From Robbsia betulipollinis (GTDB taxonomy: Bacteria > Pseudomonadota > Gammaproteobacteria > Burkholderiales > Burkholderiaceae), in NCBI RefSeq assembly GCF_026624755.1, contig NZ_JAPMXC010000001.1, forward strand, positions 2,616,367 to 2,680,366: a DNA stretch of 64,000 nt, in the 5' to 3' direction. Positions 53,096 to 59,434 of the stretch are shown in pieces. Position 1 is the first letter of the stretch. The number at the start of each line of letters is the position of its first letter. Made by a program: the position numbers and the translations under genes. Under the pieces are notes generated by a model. The model ran no database searches and had not been told where the DNA came from. It saw only the letters and a list, made by a program, of their open reading frames with translations.

Positions 53096-53304
53096 AAGTC
53101 AAGGCATGGTGAATTCGAGCGCGATCTTACCGCGTTCGCGGACGGCACAATGAGCATCAGCAAGTCTTTCGCTTTCATTGCGTGGCCTGTGCTCAGGTGT
53201 TGTTCGGCGGAATCTTCATGCGGCACGTCTGCGCCTTGGTCAACGCGATCAACATTCATGCTCCCGTAGAATCCCTGGTTTCCCATCGATACAAGAGGCG
53301 CGGC

Positions 53305-54336
53305 ATGGCTATCCGGCTGCTGGTTGATACATGCGTCTGGCTCGACCTCGCAAAGGACTATCGCGAGCAACCCGTCATCAATGTACTCGAAGACCTTGTG
53401 GAAAACGGTCATATTGAACTCGTCGTGCCGCAGCAGGTGGTGGACGAATTCGACCGCAATAAGGCCCGCATCATCGACGAGGCTCGACGCGGCTTGCAGC
53501 CGCATTTCCGGCTGGTCAGGCAGGCAGTGAGTCAGTTCGGTGACGACGGCGCGAAAGCCGATTTGCTGGCTGGGCTAAACGAGGTTGACCACCAGGTAGG
53601 AGTTAATGCCGACGCGGTAGGCGGTTTCATCGAACGCATCGACAAACTTCTACACCGCGCTCCCGTGCTTGCAACCAGCGACGCGGTCAAGCAGCGCGTC
53701 ACTGAGCGCGCGCTCGCGAAGCAAGCCCCGTATCATCGTGCGAAGAACAGTGTGGGAGACGCCATCCTTGTCGAAATGTACATCGATGTTGCTTCGGACG
53801 CGACCACGGACGCGCCGTGCGCGTTCATCACTCACAACACGAAGGATTTCAGCGACGCAAATGGTAACTTTCGGAAAGCGCACGCCGACCTCGTGCATCT
53901 GTTCGATGCTCCGAAGTCATCTTATTGGATATCGATGGCTGAATTCCTAAATGATTACTGCCCCGATCTTCTTGGCGACCAAAACTTTGATTTCAACTAC
54001 TCGCAGGAAGCGCGGCGGTTACCGGAGATCCTCGAAGCCGAGCATCTGTTATTCCTGCAGGTCTGGTACAACCGCCACTGGAACCTTCGCCACGAGATTC
54101 AGACTAGAAAACATCATATCGTCGCGGAGAAGGACTACAGCCGGAGCCCCTATCGGACAGATCAGACGCTCGATACCGTGTGGGAAAGTGCACTCGTGGC
54201 CGCGAGGCGGACCGAAGACGAGGTCGGCATTGAGAACCTCGGCCCGTGGGACGATTTCGAATGGGGAATGATCAACGGTAAGCTCTCCGCGTTGCGATGG
54301 ATTCTCGGGGACGAATGGGACATGCTGGACACATAG
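53305..54336 (+). CDS. PIN-domain (DUF4935-like) protein
   Basis: A 343-residue protein starting MAIRLLVDTCVWLDLAKDY, the first strand and acidic residue of a PIN nuclease fold. Further acidic residues lie in VVPQQVVDEFDRN and SVGDAILVEMYID, and the closing strand in CAFITHNTKDFSD, as in DUF4935-type PIN domains. The C-terminal ~150 residues have no recognised domain. PIN domains of this class are metal-dependent RNases and occur in toxin-antitoxin and phage-defence loci. GAGG precedes the start. It stands alone next to the integrase genes, so it is probably cargo. No antitoxin is evident. Confidence 0.75.
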   Translation: MAIRLLVDTCVWLDLAKDYREQPVINVLEDLVENGHIELVVPQQVVDEFDRNKARIIDEARRGLQPHFRLVRQAVSQFGDDGAKADLLAGLNEVDHQVGVNADAVGGFIERIDKLLHRAPVLATSDAVKQRVTERALAKQAPYHRAKNSVGDAILVEMYIDVASDATTDAPCAFITHNTKDFSDANGNFRKAHADLVHLFDAPKSSYWISMAEFLNDYCPDLLGDQNFDFNYSQEARRLPEILEAEHLLFLQVWYNRHWNLRHEIQTRKHHIVAEKDYSRSPYRTDQTLDTVWESALVAARRTEDEVGIENLGPWDDFEWGMINGKLSALRWILGDEWDMLDT

Positions 54337-54419
54337 GCATTCCGATGAAGCTTCGAGAAAGCAATCAGTTTAAAAAAGCGAGGTGGGCAGGGATGCAGGT
54401 CGAATCACAGATGGATTGC

Positions 54420-55091
54420 TCACAAACTTGCGATGCTGAACAGATGAAATCTTAGCTGCAGCCCGACGAACGCAGCCACGCCCAGTGACTTGACCTCGGG
54501 CACGACGAGCACGTTCGCTCCCCAGGCTTGCCCATGCTCGTAACTCAACATGATTCCTGCGCCTGGCATCCATCCACGGCCTTTCGTATGCCATTGCGTT
54601 TGAGTATCAACACCGCGGGTCAGGTAGGGGTACCCGTTGCTGTCCGTGTGAGCGACCCAATCCGACGTCGAGGTCGTCGCCGTGAACTGCTTGACATAGC
54701 CCGATAGACCACCAGCAACACCACCGATGGAAAGTTCGTCTTTGCCTGAAAAGTGAACGTGAAAAGGGGTAAAACGGACCAAGGCGTAGAACGATGGGCG
54801 TCGGATGCTGTTGCGGTAATACCCGCCCATGACACCCCAAGTCTCGTTGGTGAGTTCGAGGCCCCCACCGTAGTTGGCCTCGTTGAAGTTGTTCTCGCGT
54901 TTCTCCGCACGATCGACGTGATACGAGCGCACGCTCACGTCCTCGTACAACTTGAAATGGTGCTCACCTGTCCACGAAAACGGCAAGGGATTTGCCATCG
55001 CCGCAGGGCTTGCGACGCTCAGTGTTAAACCTAATGACGCGATTGCGATGCACGCCTTCAACGCACGGTACAACAGTCCCTTTCTCTGCAT
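54420..55091 (-). CDS. outer-membrane beta-barrel-like protein of unknown family
   Basis: A 223-residue exported protein with a signal peptide (cleavage near VASPAAMA/NPLP, residue ~34). The mature part has alternating aromatic/Gly strands (NYGGGLELTNETWGVMGGYYRNS, FYALVRFTPFHVHF, GGVAGGLSGYV, LVVPEVKSLGVAAFVGLQLRFHL) and ends in a hydrophobic strand, as expected of a small outer-membrane barrel. Similar GGGLE...YRN...SxYA patterns are common in phage and plasmid-encoded proteins of unknown role, but I do not recognise an enzyme. It is transcribed toward the PIN gene and diverges from the coiled-coil gene. Confidence 0.6.
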   Translation of the reverse strand: MQRKGLLYRALKACIAIASLGLTLSVASPAAMANPLPFSWTGEHHFKLYEDVSVRSYHVDRAEKRENNFNEANYGGGLELTNETWGVMGGYYRNSIRRPSFYALVRFTPFHVHFSGKDELSIGGVAGGLSGYVKQFTATTSTSDWVAHTDSNGYPYLTRGVDTQTQWHTKGRGWMPGAGIMLSYEHGQAWGANVLVVPEVKSLGVAAFVGLQLRFHLFSIASL

Positions 55092-55368
55092 GTTGGTCTC
55101 CCCGATGTGTCAATTTGGAGGCCTCGTGTAGGGCCTTTGTTGACCCAGTAAAGCAGGTTATTTAAACCCGTCAATGGCCATGCGAAAATCTCTAGAACTA
55201 TTTTTGTCCCACGTATGACGGTGTTATTTATCAATGGAATGCCGCGATTCGTTCGTTGAAAAAGTCAAAAATCAAACGGTTTTTACAGCGCGCGGCTATT
55301 GCCAAACCTATCAAACTTGCTAGGTTTAATGATGTGCAAAAGCACATAAAAACCAACTGGGGTAGGTA
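55092..55368. promoter_or_regulatory. A/T-rich divergent region with inverted repeat
   Basis: About 277 bases between the outer-membrane-type gene (leftward) and the coiled-coil gene (rightward). It is strongly A/T-rich. Elements seen are an inverted repeat ATGTGC-AAAA-GCACAT at 55332-55347, and CCTATCAAACTTGCTAGG just before it. The repeat resembles TGTGC-CTTT-GCACA at 59387-59400 elsewhere in the island. A regulator may bind here; no promoter boxes are assigned. Confidence 0.5.
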
Positions 55369-55842
55369 ATGAGCAAGAAAATGAACGACGGCATCGAGCA
55401 GCAAAATCCCGAGGTGGCGCTGTTGGAAGGGTCCATGGACATTCTCGTCGAGAGCCTGAACGAAATAACGCAAAACATGTTGCTGACGGCCACGCTGCAA
55501 GCACAGCGAGCAACGTTGGACATGCAAACACGAATGGTTGAGCAAGAGTCGCAACGCCGTGCCGAGCAGGAGCATCAGCGCCGTGTCAACGCCTCGTTGC
55601 AAGCCGAACTTGCTCGGAAAGCCGAGCCCGCGCCGCAGCAAGAACGCGAGAAGTTTTCGATGAACAAGGTCCGAGACTTGTGGCAACAGAAGTCCGACGA
55701 ACGCAAGCACGAGCAAGCCCCGTCGAACCAGCAACAGACCGCACCGCAGATGACAATACCCGATCGGACCGCGCTGAACGAACGCGTACTGCGTCACGAA
55801 CAAGAGCCTGCGCGCACGCGGACCATGGGCCGCTCGATGTAA
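55369..55842 (+). CDS. coiled-coil protein of the island
   Basis: A 157-residue hydrophilic protein, mostly helical: MDILVESLNEITQNMLLTATLQ, then a long Gln/Glu/Arg-rich coiled coil (RMVEQESQRRAEQEHQRRVNAS), and a basic, disordered C-terminus. It has no signal peptide or membrane segment. The ATG is preceded by GGGGTAGG. The following L,D-transpeptidase gene is on the same strand after a hairpin. No family is recognised; it may be a structural partner of an island-encoded complex. Confidence 0.6.
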   Translation: MSKKMNDGIEQQNPEVALLEGSMDILVESLNEITQNMLLTATLQAQRATLDMQTRMVEQESQRRAEQEHQRRVNASLQAELARKAEPAPQQEREKFSMNKVRDLWQQKSDERKHEQAPSNQQQTAPQMTIPDRTALNERVLRHEQEPARTRTMGRSM

Positions 55843-55869
55843 AGCAGGGCTTGGCAGAGGGTAGTAGCA

Positions 55870-55898
55870 AGACCGACGGTCTTTGGGCCGGCTTTTTT
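55870..55898 (+). terminator. possible terminator after coiled-coil gene
   Basis: AAGACC-GAC-GGTCTT forms a perfect 6-bp hairpin at 55870-55884, followed by TGGGCCGGC and a run of six Ts at 55893-55898. The T-run is separated from the stem by eight bases, so it is less than ideal. It may terminate the coiled-coil transcript or reduce read-through to the next gene. Confidence 0.45.
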
Positions 55899-55955
55899 AT
55901 GAACAACGCAAGCGACGCAAAGGAGGCGAAGCGGCATCACCAGGAGGAGACATTC

Positions 55956-56843
55956 ATGAGACTTTCATACAAAGAAGCCGCAACGACCTTCGTCGTTGGA
56001 ACGGCACTGGGCGTAGGGCTGATCCCCATGCTTCAAACAGCAACGCGTGCACCGGTACTTCGGCACGGCATCACGCCGGCCGAGGTGTTGCTGCAAGGCA
56101 AGGTGGCGTTCCCACAAGGTGTGCCTAAGCTCACCACCAAGCCCTCCGCCATGCGTCGGTTCACGATTCCGACAACAATGCCAAAATCGTTGCAGGTCGA
56201 GTCTGGTCTGAGCGTGTCAGGCGTGCCCGTGACGGTACGCAATCCCGACACGCAAACCCTCGGAGAACGGCTAGAAAGCCTCGCACCAGAGATCAATCCC
56301 ACGGCCCTGCGGTTGGCTTTGCGTGCGATGCAATGTGCAAGCAAGACGTACGGCGATCGGGAGCGCCTAATCGTTATCGACTACTCGTTGCCCAGCACCG
56401 CCAGACGCCTGTGGGCGTTCAACGTAAAACGGCCTGCATTGCTGTGGAATGAGTATGTCCTGCACGGGAGCGGTTCCGGCGAGGGCTTGTACGCTCGGTC
56501 GTTCTCGAACGTGCCAGATTCCAACAAGTCGTCGCTCGGACTTTTCGAGCTTGGGCAAGAGTTCAACGGTCCGTTCGGGCCGGCCATGCCATTGGTCGGT
56601 CTTGAAAAGGGGGTCAACTCCAATGCTGTCGAGCGAGGCCTGTGGCTGCACGGAACAGATTACGTCAACGACCAGCGCGCGGCTCGCGGAGCGGTGAGCA
56701 CGTCGGAAGGGTGCGCCGCGGTGCAACGTGGGGTGATCGTTCCCATGATCAACAGTCTCAAGTCCGGGGCGTACCTGTTCTCGTATTACCCCGATCCTAA
56801 ATGGTTGTCGTCGTCAGGTTTCTTGAACGGCAAGCTTTGCTGA
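55956..56843 (+). CDS. membrane-anchored L,D-transpeptidase-like protein (YkuD_2 family)
   Basis: A 295-residue protein with an N-terminal membrane helix (residues 8-27) that may be an uncleaved anchor. It has a catalytic domain of the 'murein L,D-transpeptidase catalytic domain family' type. The active-site region shows WLHGTDY (His232) and STSEGCAAV with the nucleophile Cys253, and the strand LIVIDYSLPSTARRLWAF (residues ~138-155). Enzymes of this fold cross-link or anchor peptidoglycan stem peptides. CAGGAGGAGA precedes the ATG at 55956. On an island with a VirD4-like ATPase, local wall remodelling for a secretion machine is an attractive role, but this is inference. Confidence 0.8.
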   Translation: MRLSYKEAATTFVVGTALGVGLIPMLQTATRAPVLRHGITPAEVLLQGKVAFPQGVPKLTTKPSAMRRFTIPTTMPKSLQVESGLSVSGVPVTVRNPDTQTLGERLESLAPEINPTALRLALRAMQCASKTYGDRERLIVIDYSLPSTARRLWAFNVKRPALLWNEYVLHGSGSGEGLYARSFSNVPDSNKSSLGLFELGQEFNGPFGPAMPLVGLEKGVNSNAVERGLWLHGTDYVNDQRAARGAVSTSEGCAAVQRGVIVPMINSLKSGAYLFSYYPDPKWLSSSGFLNGKLC

Positions 56844-56851
56844 GGGAGGCG

Positions 56852-57370
56852 ATGATGACGAACATCAAGTGGGGCGATCGTAAACGTGAACTGGAAGCGA
56901 TCAAACGCAGCGTCAAAGTAGTACGTCTGGGCGAGCGTCTTGCGAGCACCCCCTTACTTTCGACGTACCTCATCTCAGCGACCGTGGCCATACGGTTCCG
57001 CGGAACAACGTACGAAGTGACAGTGGAAGAGCGTGAGCCGTTCGTGCAGCGCATGCGTGACGTGGACCTCGATGACTTCGACCCTGAGGAACCGGTGAAC
57101 TCCCGCATGTTCGCCTTCGAAGGCGGGGACTGGCGCGAGTTGAAATCTGCAATCCAGCAACAGCTTTTCGGCGGATTGCTCGGGGATGTACCTGATGAGG
57201 ACGAGCCGCTCGGCGTGTTGGAAGACCTGGGTTATCTAACTTGCGACTTGCCCGAGGCGATTCAACATGTCGTTCGCAGGCACATCGACGTGTTCAACAC
57301 GTCCCGCCGCCTGATTCTGCTGAACAACAATGTTGCGCAGCAGGACGGTGGGCCGCGCTGGCTGATGTAA
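56852..57370 (+). CDS. hypothetical island protein
   Basis: A 172-residue acidic protein that I do not recognise. It begins MMTNIKWGDRKRELEAIKRS and includes a beta segment (YLISATVAIRFRGTTYEVTVEE) and an acidic loop (VDLDDFDPEEPV). The helical C-terminus contains LPEAIQHVVRRHIDVFN. No signal peptide or transmembrane segment. GAGGGAGG lies just before the ATG, and it follows the transpeptidase gene by eight bases, so the two are almost certainly co-transcribed. Confidence 0.6.
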   Translation: MMTNIKWGDRKRELEAIKRSVKVVRLGERLASTPLLSTYLISATVAIRFRGTTYEVTVEEREPFVQRMRDVDLDDFDPEEPVNSRMFAFEGGDWRELKSAIQQQLFGGLLGDVPDEDEPLGVLEDLGYLTCDLPEAIQHVVRRHIDVFNTSRRLILLNNNVAQQDGGPRWLM

Positions 57371-57480
57371 GACAAGGGGCCTTTCAGCCCCTGGAAAAAA
57401 CAAACCCATTTGGCGCGTGGCGCCTCCTCACCCTAACGGGCCGTAGGCAACGGAAGGGGCGCTAGCCCCCAAGGTGGGTT
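57371..57480. terminator. structured convergent region between island operons
   Basis: Convergent transcripts meet here. GGGGC-CTTTCA-GCCCC (about 57376-57391) is one hairpin. GGGGC-GCTA-GCCCC (57456-57469) is another. AAACCCATTTGG near 57405 pairs imperfectly with CCAAGGTGGGTTT near 57470, enclosing the second hairpin. Short T or A runs flank it. It is probably a bidirectional terminator, though a small structured RNA cannot be excluded. Confidence 0.5.
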
Positions 57481-57639
57481 TTACGCGTCCGGACCCTGAG
57501 CCTTGGTCTTCGCCGCGTATTCCGCCTCGACCTTGGCCAAGTTTGCACGGAACTGGTCACGGAGCCCCGTTTTGACGAAGAAAACGCGCAACAGGACGGC
57601 GGCAACGACGATCCCAAAAATGACGTACAAAGCAAACAT
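57481..57639 (-). CDS. small single-pass membrane protein
   Basis: A 52-residue protein starting MFALYVIFGIVVAAVLLRVFF, a membrane helix at the very N-terminus, followed by a charged helix (RDQFRANLAKVEAEYAAKTKA). A strong ribosome site (AGGAGACAC) lies before the ATG at 57639, which supports translation despite the small size. It is the last gene of the leftward island operon. Function unknown; topology resembles small subunits that accompany membrane complexes. Confidence 0.7.
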   Translation of the reverse strand: MFALYVIFGIVVAAVLLRVFFVKTGLRDQFRANLAKVEAEYAAKTKAQGPDA

Positions 57640-57667
57640 AATGTGTCTCCTATCAAAGTTATGAAGA

Positions 57668-58780
57668 TCAACGCCGGCGCGTTGACCGTGAGATCCGGCG
57701 ACGAGGCTTTGCCGTCGGCACATACGCCTTGGCGCCCCGTTCTGAACGGCTTCTGAACAACACGAGCAGGGGCCACGCGACCAACGGCAGGAGCGCGAAC
57801 GGGAAGCCTCCAACAAGGTAGACAATCCCTGCTGGCAGCATTATCAGCAAGGCCGACACCCAGTCTCGAACCATCGCTTTGCCGCAACGCGCCAGGCCGT
57901 CCAACAGCCCATGCCCGACCGACGCAAGCCAGGACTCGCCAAGCCGCCCCAACGGTCTGCGTAACACTTTAGTGTTCTCGTCCAGCTTCGTGAGCAGCAC
58001 GCCCTTGTGCTTCAACAGAAACGGGTCGGTCAGCGGCTTGCCATGGTGTACATCTCCCTTCGCCCAGTTCAGCACCCATCGAATCGATTCTCCTTTCGGT
58101 CCGCCGGCAGCATCCGTCCGGGTCAAGAAGAGACGCCAGGCATCACTGGCCTCGTTGTACTGCTTGTTCGCCCGGTAGACCCACGACGCTCATGCGCAGG
58201 CGTTGGCGTGGCCGAGCCCAATGGCCGTCTGAAAATGGCCCAGCGCACGTTCCATGAACGCCTTGGCCTTCGCTTGCTGCGCTTTGCCCTGCCTGGTCCC
58301 GTCGTCGCCGAGCTTGTACGCCGCACGGCCAGCAAAGTAGGCAGCACCGGCGCTCCCCATGGCAGCAGCTTCCTCGAACAACGACAACGCACGTTCGGGA
58401 TTTCGAAGTACACCCTGGGCGCCGAACAGGTATTGACGCCCGCGAATCAAAAGGTCTTCGATAACCTGCGGGTCGTTGGTCTGACGTTCGATGGCCGACA
58501 AGTTGCGCAGCACACGCAGAGCCTCGGAGACAGTCACACGGAAAAACTCACGACCGTCGTTCACTCGCTTGTCTTTCCATTCAGCGTGGGCCGAAGCTTC
58601 GGCCGCATGGCAGTCCAAGAAATGAGCGCTGTACGCCAACTCGAACGGGGTCGGCACACCCGTGGCAGCCGACAACTCCCGTAAGCGAGTATGTGGATCC
58701 CGCTCCGTGCGGCCGACCTTGACTTGGCTGGGGAGGCTTGGATTGGTCAGAACATACACATAGCCTTCGTTGTTCGTCAT
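57668..58780 (-). pseudogene. GIY-YIG/T5orf172 - Sel1 repeat - transmembrane protein interrupted by an in-frame TGA
   Basis: One continuous frame from the ATG at 58780 to 57668 is broken only by TGA at 58192-58190. Before it lie a GIY-YIG-like T5orf172 domain (GYVYVLTNP, VKVGRT, RLRELSAATGVPTPFELAY; residues 6-100) and Sel1-type helical repeats (LFEEAAAMGSAGAAYFAGRAA, FQTAIGLGHANACA). Directly after the stop the frame continues with more repeat sequence (WVYRANKQYNEASDAWRLFL). It then runs to two membrane helices (VSALLIMLPAGIVYLVGG, FALLPLVAWPLLVLF) and a basic tail. No start codon with a ribosome site lies after the TGA; only a TTG at 58126. It is either a nonsense mutant, read-through, or sequence error. 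Confidence 0.75.
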
Positions 58781-58784
58781 GGGT

Positions 58785-59285
58785 TCACCGACGCGCCGAA
58801 GCTTGCACACGAGCCGCTGCGTCACCCTCATAACGACTCATGTTCTGACGGTGCGCCGCCCATTGTTGGTCCTTCCGCTCCCAGGTCTTGGCGAGCAAAA
58901 TATCGATGTGGTAACGCAGGAACATGGGATCAATGCCGGCCTTGGTCGCAGCTAGTTCGATGAACGTTCCACGGGGCCCTTGCCATTCCGGTTGGGTGGA
59001 CGTCACGAGTGCAGGGGCGCACACGATCGACCCATCGGGAAGCTTGATGAGAATGTGGATGGCCGGCGCGTTGCGAACGATCAAAAACTCGGCGACTCGT
59101 TGCACGGTGGCTGCGAGGTGCATTCGGGCTTGGCGGTCCAGTCCCGCGGCAATGACCTCGAATCGGCGCCGGTAGCCGTCGACACTCAGATAGCCGATGG
59201 GACCATCCGGCACCTTCGGTGGATGCAAGGCGTCCATGGCGGCACTCGCGGCGGCATGATCGAACGAAAGGTTAGCGGTGCTCAT
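58785..59285 (-). CDS. hypothetical island protein
   Basis: A 166-residue soluble protein. Visible pieces are GYLSVDGYRRRFEVIAAGLDRQARM, HILIKLPDGSIVCAPALV and a C-terminal helical region (FLRYHIDILLAKTWERKDQQW). I do not recognise a family. GAGGAGA lies nine bases before the ATG at 59285. The stop is four bases before the ATG of the GIY-YIG gene, so the two are translated from one message, and the same message probably includes the VirD4-like gene upstream. Confidence 0.65.
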   Translation of the reverse strand: MSTANLSFDHAAASAAMDALHPPKVPDGPIGYLSVDGYRRRFEVIAAGLDRQARMHLAATVQRVAEFLIVRNAPAIHILIKLPDGSIVCAPALVTSTQPEWQGPRGTFIELAATKAGIDPMFLRYHIDILLAKTWERKDQQWAAHRQNMSRYEGDAAARVQASARR

Positions 59286-59386
59286 GTTGAAAGTCTCCTC
59301 GGGTTACGGTCCTTTCCGGACGCTATGTCTCTGTATTTACAGTAACTCGAGGGAAGAGCCTGTCAATAGCCAGGCATAAATAAATC

Positions 59387-59434
59387 TGTGCCTTTGCACA
59401 TAAGAAGGCCGCTGGTTGAGCGACCTTCTGTTTT
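59387..59434. terminator. inverted repeat and hairpin downstream of the VirD4-like gene
   Basis: TGTGC-CTTT-GCACA (59387-59400) is followed by AGAAGG-C-CGCT-GGTTG-AGCG-A-CCTTCT and then GTTTTTTATAA on the plus strand (59403-59434). The second hairpin with its T run is a good rho-independent terminator for rightward transcription. For the leftward genes here, the first inverted repeat followed by an A/T-rich stretch could serve. The TGTGC/GCACA repeat is shared with 55332-55347 and might instead be an operator. Confidence 0.55.

Noticed and set aside
55231..55803. 190-codon minus-strand frame over the coiled-coil gene
   Set aside because: Composition is Leu/Arg/Phe-rich in the manner of an antisense frame; the plus-strand frame has a ribosome site and coherent coiled-coil sequence.
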